Shown: in pieces, positions 7,909-15,406 of the stretch | Numbering within the stretch: position 1 is the first letter of the stretch | Layout of the letters: each line of letters starts with the position of its first letter | Assembly (NCBI GenBank): GCA_937928165.1 | Contig: CALFVT010000006.1 | Location: 62,001 to 126,000, forward strand | Reading direction: 5' to 3' | DNA length: 64,000 nt | Origin: an uncultured Caulobacterales bacterium | GTDB taxonomy: Bacteria > Pseudomonadota > Alphaproteobacteria > Caulobacterales > Maricaulaceae | The notes under the pieces: generated by a model | Seen by the model: the letters and a program-made list of their open reading frames with translations, nothing else | What the model was told of the DNA's origin: nothing | Databases searched by the model: none | Program-made: the position numbers and the translations under genes

Positions 7909-8410
7909 ACCGCGCATATCGACGGCCCTAGCCGCCATAAGATCAGTCAGCGTTTCAATCGGGGCATTCGCCGCCATAGCTTTAACGCCCTCTTTGGCGA
8001 GCGCCCAATCACAAGACAAAGATATTCGCCCTTTTGGACAGCGGGTTTTAGGCGATAAGATAGAAGCGCATTTCTCTGGCAAGACCCATGCAGGGGCTTA
8101 TAATTTTTCCCGCCGCGGAGAGGCCCGAGATTTTTATGTTGAGACCCATAATAAAGACGGTAGCGTTGTCTATACCGAAGGCGGGGAGCGAATTAACGGG
8201 CGCTGGGGCGTGTTTAATGATGTGCTATGTTATTACTACACAGATAATAGTATAAGCGGCGGATGTTTCCGCGTTTACCGCGTCGAGAATTGCTATTATT
8301 TCTACTCGGATAATTTACCAGATAATCCGGCCGAAATTGACGGCGATTTTTGGACGGCCCGGTCTACCCTAAAAGGAGAGCGCCCCAAATGCGAAGCCGC
8401 TATTTCTTAA
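7892..8410 (+). CDS. Secreted protein, second of three tandem paralogues
   Basis: 172 residues from the ATG at 7892, which overlaps the end of the first copy. A longer in-frame extension to 7748 would run through the coding part of the neighbour and lacks a signal peptide. Features: signal peptide ending in ALTPSLASA, then AHFSGKTHAGAYNF, NKDGSVVYTEGG, GRWGVFNDVLCYYY, CFRVYRVENCYYFY, and WTARSTLKGERPKCEAAIS. It is the copy closest to the shared consensus. Its end overlaps the third copy by 22 bases. Confidence 0.74.
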   Translation: MPISLKPRISTALAAIRSVSVSIGAFAAIALTPSLASAQSQDKDIRPFGQRVLGDKIEAHFSGKTHAGAYNFSRRGEARDFYVETHNKDGSVVYTEGGERINGRWGVFNDVLCYYYTDNSISGGCFRVYRVENCYYFYSDNLPDNPAEIDGDFWTARSTLKGERPKCEAAIS

Positions 8411-8877
8411 TCACGCTCTGCGCCGCTATTGGCCCTTACGGCAGCCTCAGCGCGCAAATTGCGCCTACGCCAGAGCCGCACCAGCCCGCCTATAGTTTCA
8501 CCCCCCTAACTGGAGAAACGCTGACCAAAGCCTTTTCTGGCACGACTATGGACGGCATTTATAAAACCCCGCGCCAAAGAAGCGGAACACAAAAATTCAC
8601 GGAACAATTTAACGCAGACGGCAGCACGGAATATATTGAAGGGCCGATAAGTGATAAGGGCCAATGGGCTGTGCGCGGCTCCCTTATCTGTTTTCGCTAT
8701 AGCGGTACTTTATCAGGCAATATAAGCTGTTTTAACGTCTTTAAGGTGGGAACATGCCTTTACAGCTACGCCCCTGAAAATATCGGGCGTGACGGCTATC
8801 CGCTGAATGATAATCTTTGGTCGGCGAAGACGGTTATAAAAGGCGATATATCAAACTGTGAAGATTTCGTGTCTTAA
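8389..8877 (+). CDS. Secreted protein, third of three tandem paralogues
   Basis: 162 residues from the ATG at 8389, preceded by AAGGAGAG. The signal peptide ends in GSLSAQ. The shared core is present: LTKAFSGTTMDGIY, NADGSTEYIEGP, GQWAVRGSLICFRY, CFNVFKVGTCLYSY, and LWSAKTVIKGDISNCEDF. The start lies inside the second copy, so the three reading frames form an overlapping relay. Divergence among the copies is high, which points to an old duplication kept by selection. Confidence 0.74.
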   Translation: MRSRYFLITLCAAIGPYGSLSAQIAPTPEPHQPAYSFTPLTGETLTKAFSGTTMDGIYKTPRQRSGTQKFTEQFNADGSTEYIEGPISDKGQWAVRGSLICFRYSGTLSGNISCFNVFKVGTCLYSYAPENIGRDGYPLNDNLWSAKTVIKGDISNCEDFVS

Positions 8878-8937
8878 GGTTTTATTCAATATAAATCTTA
8901 ACGTGATATTCACCCCTGGGTTGCATTATAAGGTGTT

Positions 8938-10365
8938 ATGAGGTCATGCGCATATATCATTCTAGGCCTTTTCGGCGGTTTGCTGGCCTTTTCCCCGGCG
9001 GCACAGGCCCGCCATATTGAGGCCGGTGAGCTGACAACACTGAACACAAATACCACGCCGCAATTTAATGTCGTCACCTTCCAGCAACCCTTTGACGTGA
9101 TACCCGTCGTCACCGCTCTTTTAACCAGTCAAGACGCGGCCCCCGCAGATTTGCGCATCCGCAATGTCAGCACGACAGGATTTGAGATCATAGCTGCAGA
9201 GCCACCGAGCCTTGACGGCGGACATGGGGCCGAGATTGTGCATTATATTGCTGTCGAGCCCGGCATCACCACCTTGCCTGACGGCACAGTGATCGCGGCG
9301 GGGCTGCATCAAACCACATCGACCCTTACGGGGAGCGGGACGACCGGACCGGATGTTTACGACACGGTTCCATTTGGCGTAACCTTATCGGCCCCTCCTA
9401 GCATTATTGCCAATATTCAAACATTAAATAATGAAGAGAATAATATTCCGGCCACCTTCTCACAGCCCTTTTTATCGGCAGGCATTAATAATGCCACAGC
9501 CTCCACGGTTGATCTCTCCCTTGAACGCTCCGAGACAACAAATTTCGGCAGTGTCACCACGAATGAAACCATTGGCTGGATTGCCTTTCCCAGCGGATCA
9601 AGCGGCAGTCTTAGAGATATCAATGGTCAATCCATTAATTGGGAGGCCCGTTTGACGCCGCTAAATATTCGCGGGATTAGCAATGGCTGCTTCACCAATA
9701 CATTCTCTGCGGCCCCCTTTGCCAATGCCCGTGTTGTCGCCACCAAAGCGACGCGGCGAGGCGGGGACGGGGGCTGGCTACGGCGCTGTAGCTTATCAAA
9801 TACAGCCATTGGCCTACAAGTCGATGAAGATACCACCCTTAATGTAGAGCGCAACCATATTGACGAAAGCGCCTCTATCCTCGCATTTTCCGGAAGTTTT
9901 CACGCCGTGTTAGAGGGCCGGCTTCAAGGCAATAAACAAGTAGAAATGGTCACCAATAGTGAATATTCCTTGCCCGGAAACCGCGTGCTTTACCGCCTCA
10001 GCGCAGAAAACATCGGTAACGGTGCCGTCGATAATGGCAGCGTTATTTTAACCGATAGCTTGCCCCCTGAAATCGCCCTTAGTGTGGCCGATATTGACGG
10101 CGCAGGCTCTGGCCCGGTGCGCTTTATTGACGGCGCACCCCCCAGCGGCCTCAACCTTAATTTCGGCGGCCTCGCCGCCCCTGGGGACGATATAGCCTTT
10201 TCCAATGATAACGCCGCCAGCTTCACCTATACTCCCGTTCCAAACGCCAGCGGAACAGATAGTAATATCACCCATATCCGCATTAGCCCCAGCGGCACAT
10301 TTATCGCCCAAAGCGGGAGTAGCCCCCCCAGCTTTGCCGTCGAATTTGAAGCGGTCATTCAATAG
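8938..10365 (+). CDS. Secreted surface protein with H-type-lectin-like and DUF11-like regions
   Basis: 475 residues with a signal peptide ending in SPAAQA. Residues of about 40-120 read like an H-type lectin domain (VVTFQQPFDVIPVV, then RNVSTTGFEI). The stretch from about 125 to 245 repeats this theme (FSQPFLSAGI, IGWIAFPSG). The C-terminal third, from VEMVTNSEYSLPGNRVLYRL on, is a DUF11-type beta-sandwich repeat (SAENIGNGAVDNGSVILTD) typical of cell-surface proteins. There is no C-terminal anchor or autotransporter barrel, so it may be released or held by another protein. It follows the three secreted paralogues by 60 bases, suggesting a shared envelope role. Domain names are by pattern and moderately sure. 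Confidence 0.6.
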   Translation: MRSCAYIILGLFGGLLAFSPAAQARHIEAGELTTLNTNTTPQFNVVTFQQPFDVIPVVTALLTSQDAAPADLRIRNVSTTGFEIIAAEPPSLDGGHGAEIVHYIAVEPGITTLPDGTVIAAGLHQTTSTLTGSGTTGPDVYDTVPFGVTLSAPPSIIANIQTLNNEENNIPATFSQPFLSAGINNATASTVDLSLERSETTNFGSVTTNETIGWIAFPSGSSGSLRDINGQSINWEARLTPLNIRGISNGCFTNTFSAAPFANARVVATKATRRGGDGGWLRRCSLSNTAIGLQVDEDTTLNVERNHIDESASILAFSGSFHAVLEGRLQGNKQVEMVTNSEYSLPGNRVLYRLSAENIGNGAVDNGSVILTDSLPPEIALSVADIDGAGSGPVRFIDGAPPSGLNLNFGGLAAPGDDIAFSNDNAASFTYTPVPNASGTDSNITHIRISPSGTFIAQSGSSPPSFAVEFEAVIQ

Positions 10366-10394
10366 CCCAGCCCATATTCCCCTTTCCTTTTCCG

Positions 10395-10432
10395 CCCCGC
10401 AAGGCTAGCTCTAGGAGGAGCTAGATGCGGGG
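10395..10432 (+). promoter_or_regulatory. Two-tier hairpin holding the ribosome site of the restriction-modification gene
   Basis: CCCCGCA (10395-10401) pairs with TGCGGGG (10426-10432), and inside it CTAGCTC (10405-10411) pairs with GAGCTAG (10418-10424) over a 6-base loop. The outer 3' arm GCGGGG is also the only Shine-Dalgarno-like run at the right distance from the ATG at 10438. No T run follows, so it is not a plain terminator. Confidence 0.55.
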
Positions 10433-10437
10433 ATGAT

Positions 10438-13245
10438 ATGCGCCTAAACTGGAATGAAATTCGTATTCGTGCCAAAACCTTTTCGGATGAGTGGAAAGAC
10501 GCCCATTATGAAAAGGGGGAGACCCAGTCTTTTTATAATGACTTCTTTGAAGTCTTTGGCGTTCGCCGCCGCCAAGTTGGCCGATATGAAGAAGCGGTCA
10601 AAGACCTGAAAGGCAATTCTCAATTTATTGATTTATTTTGGCCGGGCATGTTAATCGTCGAACAAAAAAGCGCAGGCCGCGACCTTGTCAAAGCCGAGGC
10701 CCAAGCCTTTCGCTATTTCGACATTTTGAAAGAAGATCAACAGCCCCGCTATCTCATGGTTTGCGATTTTCAACATTTTCAGCTCCGTGACCTGTCCGAT
10801 CGCCAAACCCTCGAATTTGACTTGAAAGACTTGCACAAACATGTGCAAAAGTTCGGCTTTATGATTGGTGTCGAGCGGCGCGAATTTAAAGACCAAGACC
10901 CAGTCAATATCAAGGCTTCAGAATTAGTCGGAGAGCTTCACGATGCCCTCGAAGACAGCGGCTTTGAGGGGCGCGACCTTGAAGTCTTTCTGGTGCAGAT
11001 CGTATTTTGCCTGTTTGCCGATGATACGGGCGTGTTCCAGCCCAAAGATATATTCTTACAGTTTTTAGAAAACCGCACAGCCATAGACGGCTCGGACTTA
11101 GGACCAAAACTCGCTCAACTTTTCCAAACCCTTGATACACCGGATTCAAAACGCTCCAAAAACCTCGACGAAGATTTAGCAGCTTTTCCTTATATCAATG
11201 GGCGGCTATTTGAGCGTCACACCCGTATTCCATCATTTGATAGCGTGATGCGCGAAAAGCTGATTACCGCATCACGGTTTGATTGGTCACCCATCTCCCC
11301 CGCTATTTTCGGCGCGCTATTTCAAAGCGTCATGGATAAAGATGAACGTCGCAAAAAAGGTGCCCATTACACCACAGAGAAGAACATCTTAAAACTCATC
11401 GGACCGCTTTTCATGGACAGCCTGCGGGCCGAATTTGAGCGTGCCAAGACTTTGAAACGTGGCCGAACAGCGGCCCTAGAAACGCTGCAGGATCAATTAG
11501 CCGACCTTCGCTTTTTTGACCCCGCCTGCGGATGTGGTAATTTTTTAATCATCGCCTACCGAGAGCTACGCGTCCTTGAGATTGACATCCTAAAAGCCAA
11601 GCTCGGTCGTGGACAGCTTGAGCTTGACGCCAATGTTTTGTCCAAAATTAATGTCGACCAGTTTTACGGCATAGAAATTGGCGAATTTCCTGCCCGCATC
11701 GCCGAGACGGCCATGTGGATGATGGACCACATTATGAACAATGCCCTCTCCCTCGCCTTTGGACAAAACTACGCCCGCATCCCCCTTGATAAAGCGGCCA
11801 ATATTGTCCACGGCGACGCCCTAGAGATGGATTGGGACGACGTCTTACCCGCTCAAGACTGCAATTATATTTTAGGTAATCCCCCGTTTATTGGCGCGAA
11901 ATATCAAAGCATAGAACAAAGGCAACAAGTTCGAGACATCGCCGATTTAGGAAAATCAGGCGGGACGTTGGATTATGTTTGCGCATGGTTTATCAAAGCT
12001 GGCACTTATATAAATGAAGGCGGCAAAGACCCTGCTCATATTGCCTTTGTGTCAACTAATTCTATAACGCAAGGGGAGCAAGTCGCGCAGCTTTGGCCCA
12101 TTTTATTTGAACGCTGTAAGCTGGAAATTTCCTTTGCTCACCGCACGTTTGAGTGGGGCAGTGATGCCCGTGGTAAAGCCCATGTGCATTGCGTGATTAT
12201 CGGCCTATCCCACCGCGTCAACCAACCCGACGTCAAACGCTTGTTTAGTTATGATAGCATCAAAGGAGACCCCGAAGAAACGCAGATGAAATTTATTTCA
12301 CCTTATCTTTTCGATGCTAGCGGGCTTAAAGATAGGCATGTAACAATAATTAACGTTTCAAGCCCGTTGTCCACTGACACTAAACTGTCGATTGGCAGCC
12401 AAATTATTGATAGCGGGATATTTACTTATACTGAAGACAGGCTGATAGCTGACGAAGAAGGACTTATCGCTCTTAAGCCTTATTTAAGGCCGTTAATTGG
12501 GGCACAAGAGCATTTAAAAGGAATACAGCGTTGGGTAATTAGACCTGCAGACGTTCCAATAGCAATACAACGATCATCACCATACCTTAGAACATTAATT
12601 TCAGAAGTCAGAAGTTTTAGATCTGCAAGCAAAAGGAAAAGCACATTATCTGCTGCACAATTTCCAACGCAATTTGCTCTTGAACAAATCCCCAATGCAC
12701 CATTTCTTGTCTTACCTCGCGTAAGCTCAGAGCGAAGGGATTATTTACCTATAGGTTATGAGCAACCCCCAGCAGTTCCAACAGACGCCGTAATTATTGC
12801 ATTAGAAAGTAAGATATATGAGTTTGCCATTATCGGCTCTAGTTTTCATATGGGATGGTTGCGAGCGGTTGGCGGAAAACTCAAGAGTGACTACCGTTAT
12901 TCTGTCGGGGTCGTTTACAACACCTTTCCTTGGCCAGTTTTAGATGACAAGGCCAAAGCGAAATTGACACAAACGGGGGAGGCGATTTTAGAGGCGCGCA
13001 CGGCGTGGCCGGATGCGACCTTGGCGGATCTTTATGACCCCGACACTATGCCCTCCAATTTACGCAAGGCCCATATCGCCAATGACAAGGCGGTTGATCG
13101 GCTTTACCGCAAAGCTCCTTTTGACAGTGAGCGGGAACGAGTTGAACATTTATTCATGCTCTATGAGCAACTCCAAGCTCCATTGGTGGCGGCATCAAAA
13201 CCTAAACCACGAAAGCGCCGCGCCAAGACCATTCAAACGAGCTAA
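10438..13245 (+). CDS. MmeI-type (type IIL/IIG) restriction-modification enzyme
   Basis: A 935-residue single-chain enzyme that should both methylate and cleave DNA. Domain order matches MmeI. The N-terminal PD-ExK nuclease has D65 and E75-x-K77, with the same nine-residue gap as in MmeI. A helical spacer follows, then the N6-adenine methyltransferase with GAHYTTEKN (308-316), FFDPACGCGNFL (359-370) and NPPF (481-484), then a target-recognition region (about 620-820) and a C-terminal helical part. No separate methylase or specificity gene is nearby, as expected for this type. The recognition region uses AGA, ATA and TTA codons and is much richer in A+T than the rest, as if exchanged recently. 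It converges on the DUF4177 gene with a 5-base gap. Confidence 0.92.
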   Translation: MRLNWNEIRIRAKTFSDEWKDAHYEKGETQSFYNDFFEVFGVRRRQVGRYEEAVKDLKGNSQFIDLFWPGMLIVEQKSAGRDLVKAEAQAFRYFDILKEDQQPRYLMVCDFQHFQLRDLSDRQTLEFDLKDLHKHVQKFGFMIGVERREFKDQDPVNIKASELVGELHDALEDSGFEGRDLEVFLVQIVFCLFADDTGVFQPKDIFLQFLENRTAIDGSDLGPKLAQLFQTLDTPDSKRSKNLDEDLAAFPYINGRLFERHTRIPSFDSVMREKLITASRFDWSPISPAIFGALFQSVMDKDERRKKGAHYTTEKNILKLIGPLFMDSLRAEFERAKTLKRGRTAALETLQDQLADLRFFDPACGCGNFLIIAYRELRVLEIDILKAKLGRGQLELDANVLSKINVDQFYGIEIGEFPARIAETAMWMMDHIMNNALSLAFGQNYARIPLDKAANIVHGDALEMDWDDVLPAQDCNYILGNPPFIGAKYQSIEQRQQVRDIADLGKSGGTLDYVCAWFIKAGTYINEGGKDPAHIAFVSTNSITQGEQVAQLWPILFERCKLEISFAHRTFEWGSDARGKAHVHCVIIGLSHRVNQPDVKRLFSYDSIKGDPEETQMKFISPYLFDASGLKDRHVTIINVSSPLSTDTKLSIGSQIIDSGIFTYTEDRLIADEEGLIALKPYLRPLIGAQEHLKGIQRWVIRPADVPIAIQRSSPYLRTLISEVRSFRSASKRKSTLSAAQFPTQFALEQIPNAPFLVLPRVSSERRDYLPIGYEQPPAVPTDAVIIALESKIYEFAIIGSSFHMGWLRAVGGKLKSDYRYSVGVVYNTFPWPVLDDKAKAKLTQTGEAILEARTAWPDATLADLYDPDTMPSNLRKAHIANDKAVDRLYRKAPFDSERERVEHLFMLYEQLQAPLVAASKPKPRKRRAKTIQTS

Positions 13246-13250
13246 GCGCC

Positions 13251-13424
13251 CTATTTCGCCCGTTTGAAAATTGCGCGGTATTTTGTGCTCATGAGCATGA
13301 AACTTACAAGCTCCCATCCGGTTGCGCCGAGTTGGTTCATTTGCTCTTCGATTTGGCGGCTATGCTCCTCGGCGTTACTAAAGGTTCCAAGCTTTAAAAT
13401 AATCACTTTATATTCCCACCTCAT
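13251..13424 (-). CDS. DUF4177-like small protein (57 aa)
   Basis: 57 residues on the minus strand: MRWEYKVIILKLGTFSNAEE at the start, then MNQLGATGWELVSFMLM and a basic end FKRAK. This is the DUF4177 pattern (WEYKVV at the start, LN-LG--GWELV in the middle). The ATG abuts the TAA of the RHH gene with no gap, and GGAG lies six to seven bases upstream inside that gene, so the two are translationally coupled. It is the last gene of the SPFH-RHH operon. The function of the family is unknown. Confidence 0.78.
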   Translation of the reverse strand: MRWEYKVIILKLGTFSNAEEHSRQIEEQMNQLGATGWELVSFMLMSTKYRAIFKRAK

Positions 13425-13628
13425 TTAAGGCTCCTCTGTCTTGTTTTGAGGCGATATTTCCACCGCCTTGGCTTTTGTTTCTTTCAGCCGCCCCGTCTCC
13501 CGCAGGGCGGCGCGCAGCACATATTCGATCTGTGCATTGACGCTGCGCAGTTCATCATCGGACCAACGCTTCATGGCATTTAGTACATCTTCATTAATCC
13601 GAAGGGGGTATGATTTTTTGGACGGCAC
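13425..13628 (-). CDS. Arc-type ribbon-helix-helix DNA-binding protein
   Basis: 67 residues with a ribbon-helix-helix fold: the beta strand KSYPLRINEDV supplies the DNA-reading ribbon, helix A is NAMKRWSDDELRS, and helix B is VNAQIEYVLRAALRE. This is the Arc/Mnt arrangement. The GTG start is preceded by AAAGGAAC. It lies between an SPFH-domain gene (21 bases upstream) and a DUF4177 gene (zero gap). It probably represses its own operon; a pair of TGATATCA boxes 11 bp apart upstream of the SPFH gene is a suitable site. No toxin gene is present, so it is not an obvious antitoxin. Confidence 0.85.
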   Translation of the reverse strand: MPSKKSYPLRINEDVLNAMKRWSDDELRSVNAQIEYVLRAALRETGRLKETKAKAVEISPQNKTEEP

Positions 13629-13649
13629 GTTTGTTCCTTTTGGGGCGCC

Positions 13650-14537
13650 CTAATATAGGGAGCCCGTATTAACCACAGGGGTCGTTGCCTTATCGGAGCA
13701 AAGCACCACAAGCAAGTTAGACACCATGGCCGCTTTGCGCTCCTCGTCAAGTTCGACAATGTTTTTCGCCGATAGGCCCTCAATCGCGTCTTCGACCATG
13801 CCGACCGCGCCTTCGACAATTTTCTTACGGGCGGCAATAATCGCGCCGGCTTGTTGCCGCTGGAGCATGGCGCCTGCAATTTCCGGCGAATAGGCCAGAT
13901 GTGATATCCGCGCTTCAATCACGTGAATACCGGCTTTGGATAGGCGGTCTTGAATCTCGCTGCGGAGACGCTCGGAAATTTCCGCTGGATGAGAGCGTAG
14001 GCTAATCTCGCCGTCTTTATTTTGATCATAAGGATAGCTGCTCGCCATGGCGCGGATCGCCGCTTCGCTTTGGATTTGCACAAAGCTCTCATAGCTATCA
14101 ACATTAAACACGGCTTCGGCCGAATCAGTCACTTCCCAGACTACAATCGCCGCAATTTCAATCGGGGAGCCTTCAAGCTCATTGACCTTAAGCCGCCCGC
14201 TTTCAAAATTGCGCACCCGCAGGGAGACTTTTCTTTTTGAGTAAAACGGATTATTCAGCCGCAATCCCGGCTCTCTGACTGTGCCGATATATTTCCCAAA
14301 CAAGCTCAGGACCGCCGATTGGTTCGGTTCGACCATATAAAGCCCGCCGAGAAATGTCAGCCACACGACGAAGCCCACAAGACCACTTAGTATTAAACTA
14401 ATCACGACCCCCTTCCCCGGGGCCAGTTGAATACCTTTTACGATTGCAAATCCTGCAATCACCAAGACGGCCAACATAAACAGTAAAAACGGAATCCCGC
14501 TCACCGATTTGACTTGTCGTTCTCTTATTTCGCTCAT
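13650..14537 (-). CDS. SPFH/Band 7 (stomatin-like) membrane protein
   Basis: 295 residues. Two N-terminal membrane helices ([19 protein letters not shown] and [20 protein letters not shown]) are followed by the SPFH domain: [20 protein letters not shown], then [19 protein letters not shown], and a coiled helical region with [20 protein letters not shown]. Such proteins oligomerise in the membrane as scaffolds. The ATG at 14537 follows AAGGAG; a TTG 18 bases further up is less likely. It is the first gene of a three-gene operon with an RHH repressor and DUF4177. No NfeD partner is seen. Confidence 0.88.
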   Translation of the reverse strand: MSEIRERQVKSVSGIPFLLFMLAVLVIAGFAIVKGIQLAPGKGVVISLILSGLVGFVVWLTFLGGLYMVEPNQSAVLSLFGKYIGTVREPGLRLNNPFYSKRKVSLRVRNFESGRLKVNELEGSPIEIAAIVVWEVTDSAEAVFNVDSYESFVQIQSEAAIRAMASSYPYDQNKDGEISLRSHPAEISERLRSEIQDRLSKAGIHVIEARISHLAYSPEIAGAMLQRQQAGAIIAARKKIVEGAVGMVEDAIEGLSAKNIVELDEERKAAMVSNLLVVLCSDKATTPVVNTGSLY

Positions 14538-14560
14538 ATTCAGCTCCTTTTTCAATGTTA

Positions 14561-14597
14561 TGATATCAATATGATATCACACTTGTAAATTACAAGG
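14561..14597 (-). promoter_or_regulatory. Tandem TGATATCA boxes and palindrome upstream of the SPFH operon
   Basis: TGATATCA occurs at 14561-14568 and 14572-14579, 11 bp centre to centre, followed by the 15-bp palindrome CTTGTAAATTACAAG (14583-14597). Ribbon-helix-helix dimers of the Arc type bind adjacent half-sites about 11 bp apart, and such a protein is encoded in the operon. The assignment as its operator is an inference. Confidence 0.55.
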
Positions 14598-14675
14598 GCA
14601 AAGCGTAAAATATTTTTATCTCTCCTCTTGCCCTAACGGCAGGGCAGTTATAGGGACAAGCTTGAGGGACTGATT

Positions 14676-15311
14676 ATGGATATAGAGCTATTTCTATCCG
14701 CCTTAGCGGTATTTTTCGTCATTATTGACCCGCCGGGCTGCGCGCCAGTGTTTGCGACCCTGACCAAGGGCACCTCGCGGCGGCATCAAAATACCATGGC
14801 GTTTAAATCCGTATTAATTGCCAGTATTATTCTTTACGGCTTTGCCTATTTGGGGGAGTTTCTCTTCGGCAAGCTCGGTATTAGTCTTGATGCCCTACGC
14901 ATTGCAGGCGGGATTATGCTGTTTATCATCGGGCTGAATATGGTGTTTGAACGGCGCACGCAAAAACGTAAAGATCGGGCCGAAGACGTTCTGGAAGAGA
15001 TTGAAGATCCGGAAGACATTTCCGTTTTTCCCATGGGCATTCCGATGATTGCCGGGCCAGGCACCATGGGCTCGCTGTTGATTTTAATGTCCGAAGCCCA
15101 AAGCAGCGCCCAAGAACTCGCAATCTTAGCCGCCCTTGGGATTACGCTAATTGTCACCTTTTTATCTTTCCTTATCGCTGGGCCGCTGATGAAACTTATG
15201 GGGGAGAGCTTTACGGATGTGCTCACCCGCGTGCTCGGCGTGCTCCTCGCAACACTCGCCGTTCAATTTGTTATTGACGGGGTGAAAGGCGGGCTACTCG
15301 CAGGGCTTTAG
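14676..15311 (+). CDS. MarC/UPF0056-family integral membrane protein
   Basis: 211 residues with six membrane segments. Family hallmarks are FFVIIDPPGCAPVFATLTKG near the N-terminus, LRIAGGIMLFIIGLNMVFE in the middle and PMGIPMIAGPGTMGSLLIL before the last helices. The cytoplasmic loop is acidic (EEIEDPEDISVFP). E. coli MarC was once linked to multiple antibiotic resistance but its activity is unknown. It is divergent from the SPFH operon and monocistronic. Confidence 0.9.
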   Translation: MDIELFLSALAVFFVIIDPPGCAPVFATLTKGTSRRHQNTMAFKSVLIASIILYGFAYLGEFLFGKLGISLDALRIAGGIMLFIIGLNMVFERRTQKRKDRAEDVLEEIEDPEDISVFPMGIPMIAGPGTMGSLLILMSEAQSSAQELAILAALGITLIVTFLSFLIAGPLMKLMGESFTDVLTRVLGVLLATLAVQFVIDGVKGGLLAGL

Positions 15312-15406
15312 AGGCCAGATAAATACGCCAAGGTAAATACATCACGAAAATTTATATCGCTAAAGATCGCAAACTCTGTAAGCTTTATGCTCACCAAGGA
15401 GCGGTT

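Noticed and set aside
10438-13245. BREX or other multi-gene defence island around the methyltransferase
   Set aside because: The protein carries its own PD-ExK nuclease in the MmeI layout, and no other defence genes flank it.
13425-13628. Toxin-antitoxin module based on the RHH protein
   Set aside because: The neighbours are an SPFH scaffold and a DUF4177 protein; neither resembles a RelE, MazF, VapC or HicA toxin.
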